NCBI GenBank assembly: GCA_014802425.1
Contig: JAAVCH010000023.1
Location: 157,137-199,196 of the forward strand
Direction of reading: 5' to 3'
DNA length: 42,060 nt
Origin: Bacteroides sp.
GTDB taxonomy: Bacteria > Bacteroidota > Bacteroidia > Bacteroidales > Muribaculaceae
Shown: positions 22,169 to 29,560 of the stretch, in pieces
Numbering within the stretch: position 1 is the first letter of the stretch
Layout of the letters: each line of letters starts with the position of its first letter
Made by a program: the position numbers and the translations under genes
Notes under the pieces: generated by a model
The model's database searches: none
Told to the model about the DNA's origin: nothing
What the model saw: only the letters and a program-made list of their open reading frames with translations

Positions 22169-24508
22169 TCATTGCCTGTACTCGATGTCGAGGCGCCGTG
22201 ATTCGGTGGCCGGAGCCTCGGGTAGGCTCACGCTCAGCAGGTGCCGGGAGGCATCGTAGCTCCAGGCGGAGTCGGAGAGTAGGCGGCCGTCGAGCGTCAG
22301 CCGGTCAGGCGCCGGAGCGTCGAGCAGGCGCACCTGCCAGCCGCGTTCGGCGGGGAGTCCGGCCTGTGTCCCCTCGCGGGGCCCTATCTCAAGTGTCTCC
22401 CTGAGCGGAGAGAAGGTGTGGCGGAAAGGGGTGACGGCGAAATTCTCGGCATAGTCGGGATTGTCGCCGCCGTCCTCATAGAGGGAGGCGGTGCCGTCGG
22501 CGCCCGACACCACGTCAAGTATGTAGGCCGACGGACGGGCCGTGACATTCCTTACTTCGGGGAGGTTGAGGGGCACCACGGCGCCCTGACGGTAAAAATA
22601 GGGAATCTGGTCGAGGGTGAAGGAGAGTGTGCGCTCGCCGGGACCGGACAGGAGTGTATCGGTCGAGACACTCCACCAGTTCCCTTCGGGGAGCCATACT
22701 GTCACCTCGGACACTCCGTCGGGGCCGGCCGCCTCCGTGACGGGAGCCACGAGAATGTCGTCGCCGAAGAAATACTCACCCTCGTGGGTGTAGGCTTCCT
22801 CGGCCTCGGGATATTCGTAATAAAGAGGGCGGCATATCCCCACGCCGGTGTCGTAGGTCTTGCGCGCCATGGTGTAGATGTAGGGGAAGAGGCGGTAGCG
22901 CAGGTGTACGGCGTCGCGGAGCTGCGGCAGGTTGGGGAGCTTCCAGATGCGGCGCTCGATGCGGCCGTCCTTGGTGGCGTGGCTGCGGAAAATCGGAGTG
23001 AACACCCCGAACTGCATCCAGCGGGCCATCATCTCGGGGTCGTTGACGCTCTCCTCATCGCTTATCATGTGGCCGCCGAGGTCGTGGCCCCAGTAGGTGT
23101 AGCCCACGTTCGACGAGGTGGCCGTGAAGTAGGGCTGGAAGGCCATTGTGGGGAAATTGATGAAGGCGTCGCCCGAGAAACCGATCTGATAGCGATGGCT
23201 TCCGAGCCCTCCCCAGCGGTGGAATATCACCGGGCGGCGGTCCTTGCGGTTGCGGGCCATGTCGTTGAAGAATACATGGTTGCACCAGAATGTCTCGCCG
23301 AGTCCGGGAGTCGAGGGAGAGGTGAGATACTGCTGCCAGTCGAGCCACCAGAAGTCGACTCCCGTGCGCTCGTGGGGATGGATCACATTGTCGAAGAGGG
23401 ATTTGGTGAAGTCGGGATAGTCGAGGCTCCACTTGATGGTGTCGCCTGAGGTGTACTTCCCGTTGAGGTCATGCTCCATGGCGGCGAAGAATCCGGGTGA
23501 TTCCACGGCGTTGACGCCGTCGGCGGGGTGGAGGTTGAGCGCCAGGTGGTAGTCGCGGTCATGTATTTCCCGGAGGAGTCCCTCGGGGTCGGGGATGAGG
23601 TTGGTGTTGAAACTCCATCCGGTCCATCCGCCGCGGTCTTCCGACATGCTTGCCTTGTCGCCGTTCCAGTGCCAGTCCATGTCGAGGATCATGACGTCGG
23701 TGGGGATATCGTTCTCGGCGAGTTCGTCCATGATGCGGCGGTAGTCGTCGGCCGAATACGAGGCGTAGCGGCTGTACCAGTAGCCGAACACGTAGTCGGG
23801 CGGGAGCGGTATCTTGCCGGCGATTCCGGTGAAGTCGCCGAGGGCCCGTTTGTAGTCGTGGCCGTATCCGAGGAAATAAAGGTCGAGTGCGTCGGGGTCC
23901 TTGCGTTCGGCCCACCAGTCGTAGCCCACCGTGTCGTCGGGTTCGAGGGCGAACGACCGGCTTCCGTCGGGGCGGGTGGCGCTCCAGGAGTCGTCGATCA
24001 CGGCCCAGCCGGAGCGGGAGATAAGTCCGTCCTCCATTTCGGCGCGCTTGTTGTCGGCGTTGCTGCTGTCGAGGGTGCGTGTGGTGCCCTTGAGGTTGAG
24101 GGGGTCGGGTTTGCCTGGATACCACACGGCTGTCAGGCCCGTGGAGTCGGGGCGCATGGTGATGGTGAGGCTCTCTTCGCCTGCGCGCGGGTCGGTGCCC
24201 TTGCGGTAGCGGAGGTCGAGGCGGTCGGTGGAGATGGTGAGCCAGTCGCCGTCGTCGGCCGACGTGAATTTCGGGATGACGGGCATCCGGCGGTTCTGCA
24301 CGACGAATGTGGCTCGATCCTCAAACTCACCCTTGTCGCTGTACTCGATGCGTATCATCTCGGGGGTCAGTACGGTGAACCGGGCGTTACCGGCCACAAC
24401 CACCGCGTCGGGGTCGGGCACCGGGTCGAGGGCCATCATGTGTCCGGCGGAAAGGATGGCTGCTCCGGCGGCGAGGCTGCGGAGCGGGTAGAATCGGTAG
24501 TGTGTCAT
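22169..24508 (-). CDS. GH31 alpha-glucosidase of the dextran locus
   Basis: This 779-residue secreted enzyme probably releases glucose from isomalto-oligosaccharides. The start is taken at 24508 (MTHYRFYPLRSLAAGAA) because it begins a signal peptide and lies about 28 bases after the predicted transcription start; an upstream ATG in frame at 24586 would lie before the promoter. An N-terminal beta-sandwich (residues about 40-220) precedes the barrel with PPDYVFGYWYSRYASYS, DVMILDMDWHW and FWWLDWQQY, where Asp 390 is the predicted nucleophile. The acid/base is probably Asp 447 in GFSGDAFINFP. YTYWGHDLGGH and RYRLFPYIYTMA complete the family blocks. The C-terminal beta domains include YEDGGDNPDYAENF, typical of DUF5110. 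It resembles the GH31 member of the B. thetaiotaomicron dextran locus by position. Confidence 0.93.
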   Translation of the reverse strand: MTHYRFYPLRSLAAGAAILSAGHMMALDPVPDPDAVVVAGNARFTVLTPEMIRIEYSDKGEFEDRATFVVQNRRMPVIPKFTSADDGDWLTISTDRLDLRYRKGTDPRAGEESLTITMRPDSTGLTAVWYPGKPDPLNLKGTTRTLDSSNADNKRAEMEDGLISRSGWAVIDDSWSATRPDGSRSFALEPDDTVGYDWWAERKDPDALDLYFLGYGHDYKRALGDFTGIAGKIPLPPDYVFGYWYSRYASYSADDYRRIMDELAENDIPTDVMILDMDWHWNGDKASMSEDRGGWTGWSFNTNLIPDPEGLLREIHDRDYHLALNLHPADGVNAVESPGFFAAMEHDLNGKYTSGDTIKWSLDYPDFTKSLFDNVIHPHERTGVDFWWLDWQQYLTSPSTPGLGETFWCNHVFFNDMARNRKDRRPVIFHRWGGLGSHRYQIGFSGDAFINFPTMAFQPYFTATSSNVGYTYWGHDLGGHMISDEESVNDPEMMARWMQFGVFTPIFRSHATKDGRIERRIWKLPNLPQLRDAVHLRYRLFPYIYTMARKTYDTGVGICRPLYYEYPEAEEAYTHEGEYFFGDDILVAPVTEAAGPDGVSEVTVWLPEGNWWSVSTDTLLSGPGERTLSFTLDQIPYFYRQGAVVPLNLPEVRNVTARPSAYILDVVSGADGTASLYEDGGDNPDYAENFAVTPFRHTFSPLRETLEIGPREGTQAGLPAERGWQVRLLDAPAPDRLTLDGRLLSDSAWSYDASRHLLSVSLPEAPATESRRLDIEYRQ

Positions 24509-24541
24509 CGGATATGGGGCTCGTAATAGGGTAACGTCGTA

Positions 24542-24549
24542 CAAATATA
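24542..24549 (-). promoter_or_regulatory. Promoter -7 element of the GH31 gene
   Basis: TATATTTG on the minus strand fits TAnnTTTG exactly. It follows the GH66 terminator and precedes the chosen GH31 start by 33 bases. The -33 element is weak. It implies that GH31 and the next glycosidase can be transcribed apart from the susC-susD operon. Confidence 0.65.
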
Positions 24550-24596
24550 CGACAAAAATAATGAAAACATTGTTCGGCTGTGTCATTTAAAATGAA

Positions 24597-24625
24597 GACT
24601 CATGCGGAAGGCCTCCGCATGAGTC
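24597..24625 (-). terminator. Terminator after the GH66 gene
   Basis: A 12-bp perfect stem (GACTCATGCGGA at 24597-24608 with 24614-24625) has a 5-base loop and is followed by TTCATTTT on the minus strand. It lies 28 bases after the GH66 stop and ends the susC-susD-susE-GH66 transcript, fully or in part. Confidence 0.85.
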
Positions 24626-24652
24626 GTTCCGGGGCCTTTCGGGGCCTGAGGG

Positions 24653-26479
24653 TCATTCCACCACGATCATGCTCCAGTAGAGCAGCGAGGGGAGGGTGAA
24701 GGATATCCTGTCTCCCTCCTGCGAGAAGGCCAGTTCCTCGGGGGCGCCTCCGTTGCGGTCGGGCGACGCGGTCCAGATGCGGCTCACCTTGCCGTCGACG
24801 GTCATCGTCAGCGGAGTGTCGCGGGTGAGGCGAGGAGCGGAGCGGGTGCCGTCGAGGTCGCGCCAGCTGAGATTGTCGATATTGCGGAAGTTGAGCAGAT
24901 GCACCACCCTGCGTGCGCCGTCGCGCCGGGCGTAGGAGGTGATGCCCCCCTTCTGCGGAGGCCAGGCGTTGAAGCTGAGTTTCTTCGAGGCGTCGGCGCA
25001 GGCTATGTCTGACTCGTACTCATCGCGGGTGGTGGTGCCGCGCAGCAGGTTCTGATAGGCGGTCATGAAGTCGTAGTAGCGTATCATGGCCGTGTGGAGC
25101 TCATCGGTCATGTCCAGCGGAGCGGCGGGGAAGTATTCGCGGCTGAGCATGTGGTCGCCCAGCTCGAGGTGGGAGCCTCCGAGGGCCATCATCACGGCGT
25201 CGGTCATGATTACGCCGGGCGTATTCATGAAGCCTGTCTCGCGGCCGGCCTTGTCATAGTTCATGTAGGCGGCGAAGACTGTCTTCAGCCCGTGGTCGCT
25301 GTAGGTGTCATTGGCCTTGATTACTGAGTGGAGGTGGGAGAAATCGGCCTCGTCGCCCCAGAGTTCGTTGTAGCAGAAATCCACTTTTCCCGAGCCGGCT
25401 ATCATGGAGGCGCCATAGCTTGAGACGGCGTTCATCACGAGGCGTCTGTCAGGGTGCGCCTTCTTCATGGCGTCGATGAATGAGGCGTATCCTTTGGGAA
25501 GGTTGATGGCGTTGCCGTCCCAGTCATAGAGGTCGCCACGGTTGCCGAGCTGGTCGATCTGGTAGCCGTCGAAATCAAAGGCGGCGTACACCTCGTCGTT
25601 GCGTTCCGCCAGATATGCCTGCCATTCGGGATTGCCCGGGTCGAGCACGAAGATGTCGCTCTTCCATGAAGAGGGGAGTGAATGGCGGTCGCGGTCGGAG
25701 CGCTGACGGTTGTGGAAGGCATACCATTCCTGCTTCACGCCGTCGGCACCGGCGTCGTCGAGCGCGCCGAAGCACAGGTTGTAGAATATCGACTTCATCC
25801 CCATCGAGTGCTGCACGCCGATGTATCTGCGCACGGCTTCGGCCGAGAGGGTGCGGTTGGCTATGTCGGTGTATGATTCGAGCACTTCGCCCCGGGTGCC
25901 GGGCATGGGCCAGTGGTGCTTGTAATGCCAGTCCTGGAACTGCACGCCGTTGATGTGGCAGCGCTTCAGGAAATCCATCTCGGCCTCGATGACTCCGTCG
26001 GCGAGCTTGCCGGAGTCGAAGTCGGCCACGAATCCATAGCGCGGGAAGCGGGTCCAGTCGCTGGAGACATCGACGGCGATTGTGCCGAACACCGTCTCCG
26101 ACTTCCCTTCGGCGTCCGCACGGTAGATGTCGATGAGATAGCCCTGGAAATCATCGGCGGGAGGGGTCCATGTCCATGTGGCCGAGGTCATCGGTTCCTC
26201 CTTCACCACGGTGGCGCCCTTGCGGTAGCGCACCATGGCGCCGGGCGCGGCCTCGGAGGCGGTGAATGCCACCGTCATGCCGGGAGAGTAGACGGACTTG
26301 TCGGTCGAGAGGCCGATGCGGAGGTCGGAGCCTACGGCCACCACGTCGGTGACCTGTGTGGCTCCCGAAGGGGTGGTGGGGTCGGCCGGAGCCGCCTGCT
26401 CCTTGGCTGAGCTGCATGCCGATGTCAGGGTCATGAGCATTCCTGACACGAGGGCGGCCTTTTTGATGTAGTGTCTCAT
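24653..26479 (-). CDS. GH66 endo-dextranase lipoprotein
   Basis: This 608-residue lipoprotein (signal ending LTSAC, Cys 22) of family GH66 cuts alpha-1,6-glucan (dextran) internally or makes cyclic isomalto-oligosaccharides. An N-terminal immunoglobulin-like domain (LRIGLSTDKSVYSPGMTVAF) covers residues about 50-140. The barrel begins RYGFVADF, followed by HINGVQFQDWHYKHH. Predicted catalytic residues are the nucleophile Asp 309 in FDGYQIDQLG and the acid/base Glu 372 in YNELWGDE, spaced as in the family. A C-terminal beta domain ends the chain. The start overlaps the SusE-like stop by four bases. The Cys-Ser-Ser start gives no clear surface-export signal, so cell-surface or periplasmic placement is open. 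It is the best marker for the substrate of this locus. Confidence 0.92.
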   Translation of the reverse strand: MRHYIKKAALVSGMLMTLTSACSSAKEQAAPADPTTPSGATQVTDVVAVGSDLRIGLSTDKSVYSPGMTVAFTASEAAPGAMVRYRKGATVVKEEPMTSATWTWTPPADDFQGYLIDIYRADAEGKSETVFGTIAVDVSSDWTRFPRYGFVADFDSGKLADGVIEAEMDFLKRCHINGVQFQDWHYKHHWPMPGTRGEVLESYTDIANRTLSAEAVRRYIGVQHSMGMKSIFYNLCFGALDDAGADGVKQEWYAFHNRQRSDRDRHSLPSSWKSDIFVLDPGNPEWQAYLAERNDEVYAAFDFDGYQIDQLGNRGDLYDWDGNAINLPKGYASFIDAMKKAHPDRRLVMNAVSSYGASMIAGSGKVDFCYNELWGDEADFSHLHSVIKANDTYSDHGLKTVFAAYMNYDKAGRETGFMNTPGVIMTDAVMMALGGSHLELGDHMLSREYFPAAPLDMTDELHTAMIRYYDFMTAYQNLLRGTTTRDEYESDIACADASKKLSFNAWPPQKGGITSYARRDGARRVVHLLNFRNIDNLSWRDLDGTRSAPRLTRDTPLTMTVDGKVSRIWTASPDRNGGAPEELAFSQEGDRISFTLPSLLYWSMIVVE

Positions 26480-27972
26480 TGTCTGCTGAATGTTATCTCT
26501 TCAAGAAGCTGGTTGAACGTGATGGAATAGTCTCCGGCCTCGGTGATGCGCCATTTCAGGTCGACTCCGCCGGTGGAGATGTCGGGGTACTGGGCCTGGC
26601 ATCCGGCCGAGCTCTTGTCGATGAAGAGCACCTTCTGGGGAGCGCCCGTCGGAGCCTCGTTTTCGGATGTGGCCATGAACCATGCGCCGTTCCAGTCATC
26701 CTGCTTGTCGGCCGAAATCTTGAGCTCGCCGGTATTGAGGTGGCCGCTCCATGTGAATACATTGGGGTCGGCCGCGTCGCGCGTCATGGGAGTGGCGTTG
26801 CCGAGGTCCCAGCCGTTGGGGGTGGCGTCACCCACGAGGTAGACCTCCTCATAGGGGTTGAAGAGCTGCATCATCATGCGTTCGGCGCCGGTGCGGATGT
26901 CGAGGCATATCTTATAGGCGAGGCCGGTCTCGGAGTCGGTGAGAAACCATTTGTTGTCCGGGTCGTAACCCTTCACGAACTCTACGGAGCTGTCGGTGTA
27001 GGGGGCGTTTCCGGTTGTGGCCTTGTACATGTTCTCCCATGATCCGTCGGCCGTGCCGAACTTGAACTCACCCCCTTTGGTGAAAAACACGCCGATGCGG
27101 AAGAGAAACGGGTCGAGCGGATCCTGTGTCATGGGACGGAATGTCCAGTCGGTCTCGTTGCCCACGAAGAATATGCGGTCGAACTGCGGAGTGACGCCTT
27201 CGGTCGGCGTGAAGCTCACGGAGAGGTCGAGGAGGTTGACATCGACTTTATAGCAGTGGGGCTCAGTGATGTCGAACTTAAGGTCGGGCTGGTCGTCGGA
27301 GGTGCGGAGCGTGAGGGCGCCGTGGCCGTCGTTGTTGTAGGAGGGGAGGAATTCGCCGGCGGTGGTGATGAATTTCAGCTCTCCGGCATTGAGGTTGCCG
27401 GTCCAGGAGAACACGCCGTTGTCGGTGCGTGCCATTTCTGTGGCGTTGTCGGCGCTCCAGCCGTTGGGGGCGGCGTCGCCGATGATGTAGAGGGTCTCGC
27501 TGACGGGTTCGTAGCCGGAGGCGGTGAATGTCACCGAGGCCGTCTGGAGTGTCTCCGATCCTTCGACCCTGGCTGTGACGCGGGCGTCGAGGGAGATGCC
27601 CGCGTCGGGGGGCAGCCTGAAGTGTGAGCGGAGGATGTCGTTGAGTTCCTCTACGGTGGGACGCCAGCTGTAGGTCTGCCGCGCATGGTCGATCACCGTC
27701 ACCGGGTCGGCGAAATCGGTGGCTGTCTCGGCCAGTTCGAGAGTGTAGTCGATGGCGTTGCCGGTGCCGAAGTTCTGGCCCGTGGTCCATTCGATGGATA
27801 TGGCCTGGGCCGAGTGGCGGCTTTCATGCAGGATAAGGTCTGATTCTCTTGCTGTGGCGGTGAGGTCGGTGTAGCCCTTGTCGAGCTCGGTATAGTCGTT
27901 GTCGGTGCATGCTCCGAGTCCTGCCGTGAGCAGGGCGGCGAGCAGCAGGGTGTATGTGGAGTTGGGTTTCAT
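26476..27972 (-). CDS. SusE/SusF-like outer-membrane glycan-binding lipoprotein
   Basis: This 498-residue lipoprotein (lipobox LGAC, Cys 22) has an acidic TDNDYTELD start typical of surface-exported Bacteroidetes lipoproteins. The N-terminal SusE domain (ISIEWTTGQNFGTGNAIDYTLELA) is followed by three starch-binding-like modules. The first begins near residue 162 (YIIGDAAPNGW), the second near 269 (IFFVGNETDW), and the third near 377 (YLVGDATPNGW). Modules one and three are close copies (NATEMAR with VFSWTGNLNAGELKF against NATPMTR with VFTWSGHLNTGELKI), while the middle one has diverged. Three modules are the SusF arrangement, though it sits in the SusE position. It lies 38 bases after susD and overlaps GH66. 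It probably holds dextran at the cell surface. Confidence 0.88.
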   Translation of the reverse strand: MKPNSTYTLLLAALLTAGLGACTDNDYTELDKGYTDLTATARESDLILHESRHSAQAISIEWTTGQNFGTGNAIDYTLELAETATDFADPVTVIDHARQTYSWRPTVEELNDILRSHFRLPPDAGISLDARVTARVEGSETLQTASVTFTASGYEPVSETLYIIGDAAPNGWSADNATEMARTDNGVFSWTGNLNAGELKFITTAGEFLPSYNNDGHGALTLRTSDDQPDLKFDITEPHCYKVDVNLLDLSVSFTPTEGVTPQFDRIFFVGNETDWTFRPMTQDPLDPFLFRIGVFFTKGGEFKFGTADGSWENMYKATTGNAPYTDSSVEFVKGYDPDNKWFLTDSETGLAYKICLDIRTGAERMMMQLFNPYEEVYLVGDATPNGWDLGNATPMTRDAADPNVFTWSGHLNTGELKISADKQDDWNGAWFMATSENEAPTGAPQKVLFIDKSSAGCQAQYPDISTGGVDLKWRITEAGDYSITFNQLLEEITFSRQ

Positions 27973-28010
27973 TTCGCGGTGATGTGTTAGATGGTTTTCG
28001 GGAGAGTTAA

Positions 28011-29522
28011 TCAGTATCCGGGATTCTGGGTCATGAGGGGGTTGGCGTCCATTTCGGTCTGGGGGATGGGGAACAGGAGGCGGTCTTTGGTGACGTTATC
28101 CTTGCCGATCGACTTGAGGAAGGAGAGGGCGTAGTTGCCGTGGTCGATGCGGATGAGGTCAAACCATCGGTGCCCCTCGAATGCCAGCTCAATGCGGCGC
28201 TCGTGGATGATGGTCTCGCGCATGGCTTCCTTGGAGAGTGAACCGCTCACCTCGGGGAGGCCGGCGCGGCGGCGCACTTCATTGAGGGGGCCGGCGGCCG
28301 AGGAGGTCATGCCGAGCTCGTTGAGGGCCTCGGCCTGCATGAGGAGCGCTCCGGCATAGCGGTAGACCACGAAATTGGCCGGCGACGTATTGGTCTCGGG
28401 AGAGATTTCCTTCGACACGAGGAACTTGCGTACATTGTAGCCCGTGTTGGAGTACGACGCGCGGTAGGGCATTCCTTCCCAGTCGGGGCATCCTTCATAG
28501 AATACGGTGATGTCCTTGCGCAGGTCCCCCTCTTCGTAGGCGTCGATGAATTCCTGAGTCGGCTGATTCCATCCCCAGCCGCCGGCCACCATGTTGGAGC
28601 CGCGAGGCCCCATGAATGTGGAGAGCCAGGATGCGTAGGGGGTGTTGCCCCAGAAGTCGGACTCCGTCGAGCCTGAGTACTGCACTTCGAAGATGGATTC
28701 ACGGCCGTTGCGCACGGGGTTGTTGAAGTTGTCCTGATAGGGTGAGTTGAGGTCGTAGCCCATGTATTTGATTTCGTCGCATATGTCGACCACCTCGCTG
28801 TAGTACTCCTGGTTGTCGGGGGCGAGGGTGAGGTAGATGTCGGCGAGCATGTAGAGGGCGGCCTCGCGGCAGGCGCGGCCCACTTCATGGGCGTCGTAGT
28901 CGGCCTTCTCGGGGAGGAGTTCGGCGGCACGCGAGCAGTCCCTGATAATCTGCGCGTAGGTGTCGGCGAGCGACGTGCGGGCTATGGCTGTCGATGTGTC
29001 GGGGTCGTAGGGCTCGAGGCGCAGGGGCACTCCACCGAAGAGGCGGGCGAGGATATAGTAGTAGTGGGCGCGCAGGAACAGTGCCTCCCCCTCGCTGCGG
29101 GTGGCGATGTAGTCGCTGCAGGAATTGCCCGAGGCGAGGCTTGACAGGATGTTGTTGCACTGCGCGATGCCTATCCAGGGGGAGCGCCACATGTAGAGGG
29201 CCATGCTGTTGTCGGCGAGGGTAGTGAAGTTGGCGGCCTGGATCGTCTCGATGCCGTCGTCGCCGCCGCCGGCTCCTACGTTGGAGTTGCCGGCCACGAT
29301 GTCGAGGCCCCAGATGCGCTGGTTGTAGAGGTTGGATGAGCGGAGGGGCACGTAGCAGGCGTTGGTCATCGCCACTGCCACCTGGTCGTCGATGTCGCTC
29401 TGCGGGTCGGCGCGGTCGAAGGGGGTCTTGTCGAGGAAATCCTGACAGGATGTGATTCCGGCGGCCGAGATGAGCAGGGCGGATGCGTATATGGTCTTCT
29501 TGATGAAATTCATGGTTTTCAT
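28011..29522 (-). CDS. SusD-like outer-membrane glycan-binding lipoprotein
   Basis: This 503-residue lipoprotein caps the SusC transporter and delivers glycan to it. The start is chosen at MKTMNFIKKTIYASALL because it gives a proper signal peptide with lipobox ITSC (Cys 26) and a 38-base spacer from susC; a start at the second Met (29513) is possible, and a frame extending to 29837 would run into susC. Family features are the N-terminal QDFLDKTPFD, the TPR helices (SEGEALFLRAHYYYILARLFGGVPL, ACREAALYMLADIYL), and the C-terminal RYAGALLMQAEALNELG, ERRIELAFEGHRWFDLIRID and the ending FPIPQTEMDANPLMTQNPGY. Ligand-binding aromatics lie in the Trp-rich region near residues 300-320 (NMVAGGWGWNQPTQEF), but cannot be fixed from sequence alone. 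Confidence 0.95.
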   Translation of the reverse strand: MKTMNFIKKTIYASALLISAAGITSCQDFLDKTPFDRADPQSDIDDQVAVAMTNACYVPLRSSNLYNQRIWGLDIVAGNSNVGAGGGDDGIETIQAANFTTLADNSMALYMWRSPWIGIAQCNNILSSLASGNSCSDYIATRSEGEALFLRAHYYYILARLFGGVPLRLEPYDPDTSTAIARTSLADTYAQIIRDCSRAAELLPEKADYDAHEVGRACREAALYMLADIYLTLAPDNQEYYSEVVDICDEIKYMGYDLNSPYQDNFNNPVRNGRESIFEVQYSGSTESDFWGNTPYASWLSTFMGPRGSNMVAGGWGWNQPTQEFIDAYEEGDLRKDITVFYEGCPDWEGMPYRASYSNTGYNVRKFLVSKEISPETNTSPANFVVYRYAGALLMQAEALNELGMTSSAAGPLNEVRRRAGLPEVSGSLSKEAMRETIIHERRIELAFEGHRWFDLIRIDHGNYALSFLKSIGKDNVTKDRLLFPIPQTEMDANPLMTQNPGY

Positions 29523-29560
29523 GCTGATGGTCTGTATGTGTTGCGGGAGAGGGGGGAGGA

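Noticed and set aside
24509-24586. Longer N-terminus for GH31
   Set aside because: The extension would begin upstream of the -7 element at 24542-24549 and spoils the signal peptide.
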